A stretch of 64,000 nucleotides of DNA from Euclidia mi (Eukaryota; Arthropoda; Insecta; Lepidoptera; Erebidae). Shown one piece after another: positions 32,346 through 42,980 of this stretch. Under the pieces are notes generated by a model. The model saw nothing but the letters and a program-made list of their open reading frames with translations. It did no database searches and had not been told where the DNA came from. How positions within the stretch are numbered: position 1 is the stretch's first letter; each line of letters begins with the position of its first letter. Both the position numbers and the translations under genes were made by a program. Location of the stretch: assembly GCA_944739405.2 (NCBI GenBank), contig OX123187.2, positions 37,986,394 to 38,050,393 on the forward strand. Reading direction: 5' to 3'.

Positions 32346-32604
32346 TTTAGCCTGACTCTTCGGCAGCTACATTACTTTATTTAAAAAAATACAGACGTTA
32401 AAGGCAGGGGAACACGCAAACTAAGCCAACGTATGCAATGCAACGTAGCAGTGATGGTGTGCATTCTTGTCCTACGTATACAACGTACTGACATCGGACG
32501 CTGTTGTTATTTCTTCAGGTTTACAATCTTTTCTGAGGCTAGCAGTGAATATGAGGACATCGCGATATTTAAACCTTTTACAGGGTGTAAAAAGACCCTT
32601 AACG

Positions 32605-32705
32605 AAAACTGAAACCCCATATTATACCAATAATTACGAACATTTTTTACTTCGGCACCATACCTGGGAAATTACTAGTTCAGGAGATATTGAGGCTCAT
32701 AGTTA
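32605..32705 (+). repeat. Dispersed repeat, partner of 13065-13165
   Basis: TGAAACCCCATATTATACC, CTTCGGCACCATACCTGGG and CAGGAGATATTGAGGCTCA occur in the same order as at 13065. Confidence 0.75.
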
Positions 32706-32991
32706 CTATGGAATTTTTGTAATTAGGTACGAAATCGATGCAATTTCCATGCCAACCTGTTCTATGGATGTCCTATGCACCCATGGATAAGTAGGTATTT
32801 CGAAAATTGTACGCGCATAATTTTAATTGCGGCTTAACAAATGTGATTATTTAAAAAAAAAAATACTTCTCAAGTTTTATTTTTGCTTAGTATGACTTGG
32901 CATGATGTCCAAAACGAGTAGACTTCGGCCTTGTCCAAAACGAGTAGGCACAACTGCATTGACCAACACTAAATCTAAAATGCGTCCAAGA

Positions 32992-33537
32992 TCATTCATT
33001 ACCTACACTGTTTTTCTGTAAGAGATTACATTCAGAAAGGAATAATTCAAAGTCAGTGTGAACTGAAGAGCTCGTCGAGTGAAGGTTAAAATCACCTATT
33101 ATTACAGTTGGTAACTTACTGTTATCTTTGAGTAATTTTCTTATGCAGTTGAAAATAGCATAATATCTAACATCAGGTACATTTGGTGCTAAGTAAATAA
33201 CACAGCAGATAAAACGTACGCGGCCTCTAGTCACATATGCACAAAGAATTTCGTCGCCCTGCTCTACCTCTACACTCAAGCGTGAAATAAAGTAAGGGGT
33301 CTCGCTGCAAGAAGTAGGTACGCCGCCTCCGCCTCGTCCAACTCTATCACATCGTAATACCTTGAAGTCTAGTGGAAATAGTTCCGAGTCAAACACGCTG
33401 CCGTCGAGACGAGTTTCAGTAAGAGCTAGAAGGTTGCTAGGGTAAGTCAACAGCAGATTTTTTATTTCTGTGCGTCTGGATTTCAATCCGCGAACATTAT
33501 GGTAGAGTATCATATCCATACACTTAGTTTTAGTCAC
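32992..33537 (-). pseudogene. LINE apurinic-type endonuclease domain fragment
   Basis: About 180 codons read as an exonuclease/endonuclease/phosphatase-fold domain: YHNVRGLKSRRTEI at the N-terminus, LLALTETRLD (metal-binding Glu), and VIIGDFNLHS (catalytic Asp and Asn). The frame closes at 32992 without the reverse transcriptase that normally follows. The element is read on the minus strand. Confidence 0.82.
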
Positions 33538-33551
33538 GAAAAAACATTTTT

Positions 33552-34230
33552 CTACTGCTTTTCCTTTCTTTGCCTTGTATGAAAACCATCATGTAAAAAC
33601 GTGTTTTTAGGCCAGTTATTAGGTGCCATATAATACTCAAAAAGGTGAGCTGGGACACACAGTATAAAACAGTTATGTCGAGAATGTTTAGGATTCGGCT
33701 TCTGGACTGTTATATCAATATTAGGATGTTTTTTCACCACATAAGAGCGGATGCATACCTCAGATACGTCGGGATGAAAGTTCCATGCATGAATGTACCT
33801 ATTTAGTGGGGATCAATGTCTTAAGGTCCTTATCTTCATCACCAGTCGCATGTACTACCTACTTGTCTACGATAACGTTGTTTCCCAGCGGTAAACAGCC
33901 GTGACCTGTATGTGTTACTTTGCAAGCGTTCAGTGTTGGCAGATGACTGAGATTGTTGTACTTGTACTGAAGAAGGTAATAGAGAGGGGAACGCCGCGCC
34001 GGTATAGTGTGTCCGAGCAGCTGCTGAGTTACTGATAGGTCATGATCTGGCTTTTCGCAACTTAAGTAAGTTGGTTGGCTATTGGTAATGACCTCAGATG
34101 TTAGGCTAACGGGGAAGTCAACGATGTTTTTTCCGATATAATCGATTCTTTGTCTCGCCTGCTCCAATTCATGCCTAATGTATATTTGAGGCCGCTGTAA
34201 AATCGGCCAAGACACACTTGCGCAGGACAA
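33552..34230 (-). pseudogene. Probable ORF1 remnant of the same LINE plus unassigned coding-like frame
   Basis: Just upstream of the endonuclease, minus-strand frames contain SYVVKKHPNIDITVQKPN and WPKNTFLHDGF, resembling the C-terminal part of a LINE ORF1. Higher up, 34230-33859 is an open frame of 123 codons (RSPLYYLLQYKYNNLSHLP) that I do not recognise and that overlaps the BEL fragment on the other strand. Confidence 0.35.
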
Positions 34231-34372
34231 TTGTTGAATCAGTCCTTACATTTGAAGAACTCGCAACTGTGTTTTGTAAGATGGAGGCCGTTCTGAACTA
34301 TAGGCCATTGTGTCCGATCTCCTCAGATCCGAACGATTTGGAAGCCCTTACGCCGGGCCATTCTGAGGGTTC
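34190..34372 (+). pseudogene. BEL/Pao retrotransposon integrase fragment
   Basis: The plus-strand frame reads AAVKSAKTHLRRTI, then LTFEELATVFCKMEAVLNYR and RPLCPISSDPNDLEALTPGH. This matches the conserved end of the BEL/Pao integrase core, where the catalytic Glu lies in the 'xxEAxLNSRPL' helix. It stops at the junction with the following repeat. A remnant only. Confidence 0.85.
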
Positions 34373-34510
34373 CGTACCTCGAAATGAAAAAACGGAACCC
34401 TCATAGGATCACTTTGTTGTCCGTCCGTCTGTCAAGACCAACGACAACCCAACCTACTAGACACCTAAAAGTCGTATTTTTAATTAGACGAAGCCAATTG
34501 ACAGTAGGTA
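34373..34510. repeat. Short 'GGGTTCCGTAC' repeat
   Basis: GAGGGTTCCGTACCTCGAAA and the near-inverted CGGAACCCTC are followed by GTCCGTCCGTCTGTCAAGAC. Related to 21040-21540. Confidence 0.6.
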
Positions 34511-34654
34511 GCTAATGTCACTTTGTAAAATAATGGTGCCATATTTAAAGTAATAGTGATGCGTTTAGTTCTCGTTCAATCAGATGAACGAACAATGAGT
34601 GTGAATAGTTAATCATTTCAAACTATAAAAGAATTCCCCTTTAAACCAAATTCC

Positions 34655-35045
34655 GTAGTAGTGATGGATAATGCCCCCTACCACTCCAGGAAACTAGAAT
34701 CGCTGCCTACAATGTCTTGGAGTAAGCCTAGAATACAAGAGTAGCTAACGAGCAAAAATATTTCATTCGAAGCAACAATGGTTAAAGTTACTCTTATAGA
34801 CATTGTATGGCAGCACAAAAAAGAACATTGCGATAAGGATGTTGTGGACGAGATGGCAGCGCAGCATGGGATAATTGTTTGACGTCTGCCCCCATACCAC
34901 TGTGAGCTCAATCACATTGAGTTGGTATGGGCGCAGGCTAAAGGATATGTTGCAAGAAATAACAAAACCTTCAAAATGACAGAAGTAAAAAAACTTTTTG
35001 AAAAAGGACTTCATCATATCACTTCTGAAAAATGGAGTAGCTGCG
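34655..35045 (+). pseudogene. DDE-superfamily (Tc1/IS630-like) transposase C-terminal half, with in-frame stops
   Basis: One plus-strand frame reads VVMDNAPYHSRKLESLPTMS (second catalytic Asp), EATMVKVTLIDIV, and PPYHCELNHIELVWAQAKGY (third acidic residue region), ending EKWSSCV. Two in-frame stops interrupt it, both at positions where a tryptophan or arginine would be expected. Upstream N-terminal domain absent. A decayed copy. Confidence 0.85.
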
Positions 35046-36729
35046 TGTACAAGTTTCCTCGCAATGTTTTCCTTAATGTTTAAAACACTCGGTATTCAGT
35101 ATAGGTAAATACTATAGGAACATAGTCTTCGAAAACTCGTGGGTACGTACAAAGCACGCCTAAAATTCGAACACTGTACCCGATATCGGCCGTTCGGCAT
35201 ACTAACTATTCACTAGACAATCGAGGCAATTTCATTCATTCAAGAGTTTTTTCAATCATTCACTTTGTCACAACACTATTTTTATTTCATCATAAACTGA
35301 CAACACAGTAAACGTCAGTTGACTTCGTCTAATTAAAAATACGACTATAATGTTTTCATTTCTACAAGCAAACAATTCTGTCAAAAAGCTGAGGTATGCG
35401 GGGCGAAGGGGGCTACAAAAATGCATTCATATTGGCCGGTTCAAATTTGCGGTACGTCATAATTTATAACTAGTGTCAGGATTGGTCTTATGCTTAGACT
35501 ATAATATGTCTTTTGTAAGCCATATAAAGTCTAACGTGTTGTCAGAGAGTGTTCGCCTTACGCTTAGACTATAATTAGTTATATGCCTTACGTCTGCCGT
35601 CCAGAAGGCTGGGTTGTCGTTGGTCAAAACCCATATTCTCAGAAACGCGTGAAGGTATCAAACTGAAATTTATATCAAATAGGTAGTCGAATCTACTGTC
35701 CCATGAAGCTGTGAAAAATCAAACTTCTAAACCAACGCAATCAAAAGATGCGTTTATGCTGCAAATTTCCGCAATTTTCGAAACTCTCAAGGGAATCAAA
35801 ACCTACCTACAGGTAGGGTACTCGACCGACACCAGTGAAGATCCAGGTAACTGCATATTGTATTTGATTGTTTAGCGCTGAGTAACTCAGCCTCATGTAT
35901 GTTCAGACTACTTCTTGCGTTGCCCTGGTCAAGTGGATGATGTAAATTAGTTTCCACTGCACTCTGCAACAATTGCCTACTTGCCTAGGGCAAATTCTGA
36001 ACAATATTAAACAGTATTCAGCTTATGTTGGACTTTATTGCGCGTATAAATTAAGTCCGCCGAGTTGCGAGTCATTAACTGGAATCAACACTGGCTTGAC
36101 GCTTTTTCTGAAGCAAGTATAAGTGAAAGTCCTCATGGATTGCGCCATTTGCTTGCAGTCATGCTGGAGTAAACAAATTGGCCGAGGACTTTTTCAGGCT
36201 TCAACTAATGAATCGTTGTTTGCTTGCTATTCAAGACATGGCTACTTATATCTAACCTATAACTCAATATGGCCTGCCCGTATCATCATTTGATGTTTGT
36301 AAGTATTAATAAAACATGCGATGTACAATATACGAATAAACTATAACCGATTAAAACTAACCGAAATCCTGCAAAATGAAGTCTCGAGTCGAGACTAATT
36401 GGAGAACAGCATTTAATATAATTATTATCGTGTGTGTTGTAGCGTAGATAGTGCTTTGAGCTTTGCTCCGGGTGGAACTGGAAAGACTTTTCTTATCAAG
36501 ATGATTTCGGCGAAATAACGAAGCTAAAGTAAGATTGCGATTTTTGTCGCGTTATCGGGAACTAGAAGATGACATCAGCTACGCTCGCGCATTTTTGTTA
36601 ACATACCTAACTTCACGCTTAACACCGAAGTGGTAGAAACGATGTGTATGTGTGTGTACACCCTCACTTCGCCAGTTATGTTATGAGCGATGATTAACAT
36701 TTTAAATACTCACATAACTTCAAAAAAAC
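35046..36729. other. No gene recognised
   Basis: About 35510-35590 has two imperfect copies of 'CTTACGCTTAGACTATAAT'. A block near 35620-35760 (CAAAACCCATATTCTCAGAA) reads like a dispersed repeat, but no second copy was seen here. No coding sequence identified. Confidence 0.4.
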
Positions 36730-36818
36730 AGGGTTGTGTGCCCGGAGTGTCTGGGGATCGAACCCCAGACCATCGCCTCGGCAGTCCGTTACGTACACTG
36801 GGCTATCGCCGCTTTTCA
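36730..36818 (-). mobile_element. SINE head remnant
   Basis: On the minus strand: CGATAGCCCAGTGTACGTAA, then GGTCTGGGGTTCGATCCCCA with a perfect B box, then ACACTCCGGGCACAC. tRNA-like but without a complete cloverleaf that I could fold; taken as a SINE head. Confidence 0.55.
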
Positions 36819-37099
36819 CAATTTCTGCCCGATTAAGAGCTCTGTTTATAATAATAAAGCTAAAATTTTCATCACCTTACCATATGAAATGAATGCACGA
36901 TGGCAAACCGTGAAGCGGCCGAAGCATGTAGATCCCACATTAAAGGATATCAAGCAAAATGACCAATCCAAAGGCGGTATTTTTTTGGCGTTTTTTGTCA
37001 GACTCTGCCTGTTATACCACGTGGGACGAGATCTGATGAAGTTAGGGCCTCACCTATACCCCGAATACAACATGGAAAAGAACCCGTATTTAGTTTAAC

Positions 37100-37322
37100 C
37101 TGCCCTACCAAATAAGTGGAAACACCAACCTTGAGAACCTGTGTCCAATATAGCGCGGACAGCAACAGAGGCCCCCGTGGGTCCCCAGACCCTAACAGCA
37201 ACCGTTGGTAGAATAACGGTCTCAATGAGGGAGGTTGGAATTGTTATTATTAATTTAATACTATTTAGGACAGGGATCAAGTTGCCTGGGCGGCGACCGT
37301 TGGCCAGGACCAGACCTGTCAA
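37100..37322 (-). pseudogene. Retrotransposon aspartic protease fragment (BEL/Pao-like)
   Basis: On the minus strand: LPTVAVRVWGPTGASVAVRA followed by ILDTGSQ, the catalytic D-T/S-G triad of a retroviral-type protease in the 'LLDSGSQ' context usual for BEL/Pao. The similarity resumes in a second frame (TYLVGQVKLNTGSF). It could belong to the same element family as the integrase fragment at 34190, but it is on the opposite strand. Confidence 0.7.
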
Positions 37323-37519
37323 AGAACAATGGTCACTTTGGCCTTTAGCACGTCTGATAATGAGTCCTATACCAAAAAAAAGTACATTTTTTTATTATTT
37401 TGATCAAAGCAAATACATATTTTTAGGACTTGGGAGAAAGAAATAATGTATTTACAGTTTATTTTTTAAACTGAACCCCTAAACAAAAATAAAATGTTAT
37501 GAACGCAGTCATAACCTTA

Positions 37520-38055
37520 AGGCCCGCACAAACTATCTGTCGCGACTTACTGTCGCGACAGAAGGGTATCTGGACAAAGAAAATCCATTCAAGTGTGCAC
37601 ACTATCGGACGTCTGTCGCGGACGTGACCTTGAGCGTTCAGACGTCCGATAGCAATCTGGGAAAATGACAGTTAACGTCCGCGGACGTTTACAAACGTCC
37701 GCGGACGTTTACTGTCATCCGTATATTGTCCATGGTATGGCCTTAATAGTGATTTTATACCGAATATAGTCAAAAAATGTTAAATTCACTTTCAATTCAA
37801 CAGTTCTGCTTTACTTCAAGATCTACCAATAATATAATCTAATAGTGCTAAATGCTAGTGCCCTGAATTAAGAAAATATGCTCCTACCTAGCCTTAGTGT
37901 ATCGCATAGACAGCATGGCGTGTCTATGGTTGTATCGGACGCGGACGCGACAGAAAGCCGCGTCCGAAAGGGTGTGCACACTATGTGTCGCAAACTGTTC
38001 GGACGCGACTTACTGTCGCGACAGTAAGTCGCGTCCGAACAGTTTGCGTGCGCCT
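37520..38055. mobile_element. PIF/Harbinger-type MITE, family B copy 2, TTA target duplication
   Basis: 536 bp, flanked by TTA at 37517-37519 and 38056-38058. TIRs of about 40 bp start AGGCCCGCACAAACT and end AGTTTGCGTGCGCCT. It holds the empty site for the MITE A insertion seen in copy 1, and a local duplication of the block ACGTCCGCGGACGTTTAC. Confidence 0.9.
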
Positions 38056-38650
38056 TTATTGTCAAAATATGCGTTTCATTATACGATATGATATATAAGA
38101 ATTATTTATGTTATTAATTTAATAATTATATTTTTTTTAATGAAAAATCTAAGATGTGACGTGAATGACCTGAAATGGAACGAATACGCCATTTCTGATT
38201 CTGTCTGTATCTGTCACTGTCACTGTTATACCCGGTACATCAACGTCATTCGTTCCTCGCTTGCTGTGAATTGACCGTCTTACTTATAAAAATCTCGTTA
38301 AGCGTGACTTAGCCATGTCTCAGCTGAACAGCTGTCATGCATTTAAACGATGTTTTAATTTTCTTTACTTATAAACGTTGTTTAGCTGTTGTTTAGCTGA
38401 GTGACTGATAAAGAAGGGTACACATACGAGGGCCACAGATTATAACCAAAATAGTCGAACTAATAATGAAATTGAACGAACACAAATGTGAAAACTTTGT
38501 TTTTTTTCTTAAAGTAGATACTTTTTTGCATCTATGACAAGTATTTAACGTGACTTTTACACAACGCTTTTACATAAGGTGGTGGTTGATGTTTGTAAAA
38601 TTTGTTAGTTTTTCTGATTTCTTTCGGGTCCGAAAGCTTTTTGACGCGAC

Positions 38651-38701
38651 ATGGAAGCAAGAAAAAGAATACGGAGCGCCAATTGGAGTGAGCAGGAGAA
38701 G
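38651..38701 (+). CDS. Harbinger Myb-like exon 1
   Basis: Seventeen codons from ATG, ending on a codon boundary before GTATAA. The SANWSEQEK end is the first helix start of the SANT-like domain and joins directly to KVLRTLV of exon 2. Confidence 0.78.
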
Positions 38702-41037
38702 GTATAATAAAATTGAACCCGTCATTTCGAAAAGGGCACGATTCACAGTTTTTTTAAATATCACATTTTTGGCGCCATTTTATTTATTGAAGCGTTTTAC
38801 ATAGTATACATATTAGCTTTTCTTTTTATATTTATTGAAGCGTTTTACATATTCCCTGTGAAAAGGGCGCATCTTCATACTTAACAAGTCAACTTAAAAG
38901 GCAAACGAATATTGAAGCCTTTCTAATGAAACGAAACGCAACTGTCAGATTAACCTCACGTCCTCACTTTAGCATCTCTAATTAGTCTGTGGTTACTACG
39001 CTAGTACAATAATAGTGTGTGTCTGTTACGAAAATGTACCTATACCTAGAATGATAGAATCGCGAGCTTGCCGAAACTGCATAATATACATCTAGAAAAA
39101 GAGTATCTGGCTGGCATATAAGAAATAGTGAAAATTATAAACACAATGAAATAAAATACCTAGCTCAAATTGATGGAGCTCATAAAAATCACCAAGGGAA
39201 TGATGTGGTGTGGTATTAAGACAAACGGGAGCTTCTTGCAGGTTAGTTTTCTGTTTTCAATATTTTGTTTGTTTACTCACGATATTTTACCAGTCACATA
39301 ATATTAGATAAAGTTGATTTTTTATCATTTTACTTACAGATGTAATTTAAAATGCATGGAGCCGATATCTGAAGATGTTATGCAAAGTACTCTCCGGTTT
39401 GATCCATAATTGTTTAGTCAGTCATGATTTCCAACTCTTACAGAGGATGGGTACCAGGCCCCCCTTACCATCAAAAAATAAACCTGCATATGCTGGTAAA
39501 GTGCCCATCAATGAAAAGAAAATGTCTGATTAAAAAAAACTAGAAAATATGTTCCAGCAGAGTACCAAACTTTCTATAAGTACAGAAGTTTTTGCATGGC
39601 CAACATCTACAGCAAACAATGAATATCAAGATAATTAGTGACAGTTCTTCTGAAAATATTTGATTTTGTATCAACATCAGATCATTTTGAATAAGGCATT
39701 AGTAGTCCTGAAACTTCAATAAAAAATAACTGTATGATAAATGCTTTATTTTAATGAATAAAAGCCAAAAAATATATATTTTTATTTTATTTAACTACTC
39801 CTATGTTCACTTTCTTTACCATCAATAACTTTTTTATAATAAACATATTTATGTTGTTCCTGAAAAGTTTTGATTAATGGACTTAGCCCTTTTCGAAATG
39901 ACAGCTTCAATTCTTCTTAATAGTGCTTGTAAGTGAGTAGGCATGAGACCGATATATCAAAACGAAACTGAAATCCGATTGCAGTCAGAAATCGTATCGT
40001 ATCGATATTCCAATATGAGAAAACCGATTTTAGAAAACGCAAAACAATACCACGATAACGCAAACAATCGAATACGAACCAAACGAAAACGGTGCAAACG
40101 AAAACGGTGCAAACGCAACCAAACTAAAACTACAAAGTAAATCTAAAGCTTACGTATTCGATAGTTTTCATATTCATTCGTTCTCTTTCACACTACCAAA
40201 CGACTAGTTAGTTAGAATGAGAGAGAGCGAATTTCATTTCCCTTTCTTTCTAACTTACTGATCCGTTGAAAGAGCGAAAGAGATGAAGCGAATTTTATTG
40301 TCGCCAAGCAAGCGAATCGTTTTGGATTTAGGCGGTTTTATGAATTCCAGAAGGATTGAATAGATAAAATAAAACTAAACATCGAGGCGATAAGATCTAA
40401 TTCAAATTGCAGCTATTTAATGTTTGTTTTGAAAATTGCAAATAGTTTTAATAGTTATTAGAGATTTATGTTTGGAGAGTTTTGACTTGATCGATGTTTA
40501 TTTGTTCACTTGACCTAGGTGACACGTGCAGTGCGGTGCGCGCGTAATAATAATTAAGTATCTACCTATATTTGGTTTTCGTGAAAGTTATAATATTAGG
40601 ATTTAAAAAGTTTTATTGTTACGTTGTTAGGATTGTAATGTGTAAATAAATAGAAACAATTCGTGTTGTGTAATTTTAGTTTGTTTGGTGACTGAGTTTT
40701 TTAACTCTTAGTTTTAGGTAGTTAGGAGGTTTTCTTTTTCAATATGTCACGCAAACCAAGCGAAATATGGACGCATGACATGACGATACATTATGAATTC
40801 GATTGTTTGCGTTTGTCTACGCAACTAGTAACTACGCTCGTCGCTCTGACATCCGCTACAGAAATCGATTTCTAAAATCGGTTTTTGAAATCGATTTCAG
40901 TATCTGAAATCGAATTTGGATCGGTTTGTGGAAAAATCTGAAAACGCCCATGCCGATAAGTGAGTGCTTACTGCTAAAGTATTACAAATATAATTTTGTC
41001 CAATGTTTGTTATAACAACAAATTTTGTTCATTTTAG
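38702..41037 (+). other. Harbinger Myb gene intron 1 with decayed coding-like segments
   Basis: Contains a short duplication near 38775-38860 (TTATTGAAGCGTTTTACATA twice). It also has two unassigned plus-strand coding-like stretches: about 39160-39240 (AQIDGAHKNHQGNDVVWY) and about 39440-39610 (SKNKPAYAGKVPINEKKMSD, then KYVPAEYQTFYKYRSF), with frame breaks. A 1-kb element occupies 39939-40956. The coding-like parts look like an old transposase, but I cannot name it. Confidence 0.45.
39939..40956. mobile_element. 1.0-kb element with perfect 9-bp target duplication
   Basis: TAAGTGAGT occurs at 39930-39938 and 40957-40965, exactly flanking the segment. Terminal words GGCATGAG and CCCATGCC are short inverted repeats. 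Both ends are rich in ATCGATTT/AAATCGAT words that form an imperfect palindrome. No protein recognised. A 9-bp duplication suggests a Mutator-like or related element. Confidence 0.72.
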
Positions 41038-41147
41038 AAAGTGCTTAGAACGCTGGTGCTAGAAAGAGCTGAAGTAATAGAAAATAAGGACAATAGCACT
41101 GATTCAAATGCCACAAAAAAAATGGCTTGGGAGGAGGTGTTATCACG
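41038..41147 (+). CDS. Harbinger Myb-like exon 2
   Basis: Acceptor CATTTTAG, donor GTGATG. It encodes VLRTLVLERAEVIENK and KKMAWEEVLSR, helix 1 and helix 2 of the SANT-like domain, ending two bases into Arg. Confidence 0.8.
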
Positions 41148-41216
41148 GTGATGGTCTAGATATTTTCTTCATTTTTATGTATTTGATATGTATTGAGTTA
41201 TTGACTTTAATTTCAG

Positions 41217-41457
41217 TTATAATGGTCTCATCACAAATAAGCGTGATTTGACACAAATTCAAACCCAGTGGAGGAATATGAAGAATAGGGCAAAAAAGTC
41301 TGAATTTGCCTTCAGGAGTGCAAGAAATTTGACTGGTGGAGGACCTCCACCCACTAGTCCGCCTCCTGAAGACCGGGCACTAATTGATGCCATTCCAAAT
41401 GAATTTATAATTGACTCAAATTTGTATGATAGTGACTCCATTTTTTATTCCAACCAG
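41217..41457 (+). CDS. Harbinger Myb-like exon 3
   Basis: Acceptor TAATTTCAG, donor GTATTT. It completes Arg, then encodes YNGLITNKRDLTQIQTQWRN, the recognition-helix region, then a GGGPPPTSPPPED linker and an acidic stretch. Ends on a codon boundary. Confidence 0.85.
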
Positions 41458-41595
41458 GTATTTATATTTATTAAAAATCTGCATATGCATGTAGATAGGT
41501 TAATTTAACTGGTACAGTTGGTAAATACTGATATTTTCATACCATATGCCTTATCTGAATCAAAATAATAAATAAGCCATTATGTGTTATCGAGC

Positions 41596-41910
41596 TACTA
41601 AGCAGCCATAGCTGAGTGGTGAGACTCACAGACTGCTATGCAGAGGGTCTCGGGTTCTAATCCACAGTATGCACCAATGACTTTTCAAAGCTATGTATGT
41701 ATTAAACTGTTAATTATTATCGCTTGCTGAATGGTGAAGGAAAACATTGTGAGGAATCCTGCATGTCTGAGAGTTCTCCATAATCTTGAAAGACATGTGA
41801 AGTCTACCAACTCGCACTTGGCCAGTATGGTGGACTATGGCCTTACCCGTCTCATTGTGAGTAGAGGCCTGTGCCCAGCAGTGGGACAGTATAAAGGGCT
41901 GATGATGATG
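41596..41910 (+). mobile_element. Complete tRNA-headed SINE with 14-bp target duplication
   Basis: Flanked by ATGTGTTATCGAGC (41582-41595) and ATGTGTTACCGAGC (41911-41924). Head CTGAGTGGTGAGACTCACAG, B box TCGGGTTCTAATCC, body GAAGGAAAACATTGTGAGGA and CTGAGAGTTCTCCATAATC, tail CAGTGGGACAGTATAAAGGG followed by GATGATG repeats. It lies in intron 3 of the Harbinger Myb gene. Confidence 0.92.
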
Positions 41911-42079
41911 ATGTGTTACCGAGCCCACATTTTCAACATCTTAGCAGGAATTAACTGAAATAATAATGACAATCCAATCCCCCCTATCATATCAAAAGGA
42001 ATGGTAGGTAAGTTTGTTGTCTTTGACATACTTAAATAATGTCAATTAAAGTAGCATCTGATATATATTTTATTTTCAG

Positions 42080-42198
42080 CCGGAAGTGTCCCAAATTACT
42101 ATTGATAGCCCAGTACCTGCCATTCAGACTACACTGACTGTACAGGATAGGCCAGGTCCTTCAGGTACAGCAGAAATAAAAAGGATGAAAAAAACTAA
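42080..42198 (+). CDS. Harbinger Myb-like exon 4
   Basis: Acceptor TATTTTCAG, donor GTAAGC. It encodes PEVSQITIDSPVPAIQ and RPGPSGTAEIKRMKKTK, the flexible and basic linker. Ends two bases into a Lys codon that exon 5 completes. Confidence 0.82.
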
Positions 42199-42261
42199 GT
42201 AAGCATGTATACAGTATACAAACGTATATAAACAACAATTCACAAAAGACAACCAGACAAA

Positions 42262-42432
42262 GTGTGGTAGAGGGAGTGTAACCAACTGCCACACTGAAGG
42301 ACGCAGGTTCAACTCCTGCTCAAGTCACACATTGGTGTGCATGAACTATTCAACATGGGTATGATGTATGTTTACCCTTTGTCATTACCCAAAGCTCAGC
42401 TTAGTTTTGGGATAAGGTGGTGTTGCATGTGG
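42262..42432 (+). mobile_element. tRNA-headed SINE, 'CAAGTCACACATT' copy
   Basis: GTGGTAGAGGGAGTGTAACC, then GCAGGTTCAACTCCTGC (mutated B box), CTCAAGTCACACATTGGTG and a 3' part ending CTCAGCTTAGTTTTGGGAT. Same family as 5190 and 18300. In intron 4 of the Harbinger Myb gene. Confidence 0.75.
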
Positions 42433-42477
42433 AAGAATTTATATTGAAGCTGATGCAAAGATTCATAATTTTTACAG

Positions 42478-42672
42478 ATCTAAGTCGGGCTGCTGTAGTA
42501 CGAGCCACGAACATCAAATTTTTGTCCTTGCAAGGGCAGCTAGAGAGGAGGCCAAAACAAAGAAGCTCATGAATGTAAGATGAAGAATGAAAGAGAGTTG
42601 CATGAGAGAAGAATGGCAATAATGGATTTGGAAGAAAAATATTGGAGAGCTAAAATTGAAAAATTAAAGTAA
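42478..42672 (+). CDS. Harbinger Myb-like exon 5, frameshifted
   Basis: Acceptor TTTTTACAG. It starts in frame as SKSGCCSTSHEHQIFVLARA, then EEAKTKKLMNV. Around 42575-42582 the frame must change to reach KMKNERELHERRMAIMDLEE and the TAA at 42670-42672. In the original frame a TGA follows within two codons. One-base loss is the simplest reading. Confidence 0.75.
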
Positions 42673-42722
42673 AAATTTAGGTACCTACTAATGAAATGAA
42701 CAAGCAGTTTTTTTTGTAAATA

Positions 42723-42832
42723 TTAAAGTAAATTATTTTCTATAAAATTGTCTCTTGTTATTTGCGCCATATTGTCATCAATGATTACTTCAGCATCACT
42801 TTCTTCATCTTCATTTTGAAGATTTTCTATAA
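42723..42832 (-). CDS. HARBI1-like transposase exon 4
   Basis: Acceptor TTGTTCTCAG on the minus strand. It completes a Val codon from exon 3 and encodes IENLQNEDEESDAEVIID and a short tail, stopping at 42723. The acidic ending is usual for HARBI1-like proteins. Phase agreement across a 2.66-kb intron supports it. Confidence 0.82.
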
Positions 42833-42980
42833 CTGAGAACAAGAAAAAGTAATTTTAGCGAAAGCCCCAAAAGAGCAGATACTCTATCTAAAAGGAATTG
42901 AATTCATGCCAGGTTGATTCTAACCCGTCTCTATCTAGCTGTAGGGCATATAAAATAATTCGAAAACAAATTATATAACT

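Larger units (their letters stand above)
38651..42672 (+). pseudogene. Harbinger Myb/SANT-like DNA-binding protein, five exons, one frameshift
   Basis: Exons 38651-38701, 41038-41147, 41217-41457, 42080-42198 and 42478-42672 join with consistent phases. The product opens with MEARKRIRSANWSEQEK and continues across intron 1 into VLRTLVLERAEVIENK, KMAWEEVLSRYN and QIQTQWRNMKNRAKK. This is a trihelix/Myb-SANT domain in about the first 85 residues, like the Myb_DNA-bind_5 domain of Harbinger-associated proteins. A proline-rich linker follows, then a C-terminal charged helix (ERELHERRMAIMDLEEKYW). The joined length is 716 nt, one base short of 239 codons: near 42575-42582 the frame must shift to keep the C-terminal helix. 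Established for the superfamily: this protein binds the transposase and the TIRs and carries the complex to the nucleus. The exon 2 donor (GTGATG) is weak. Confidence 0.82.

Noticed and set aside
36736..37098. 120-codon plus-strand open frame
   Set aside because: Starts inside a SINE head and overlaps the protease remnant antisense; no domain recognised.
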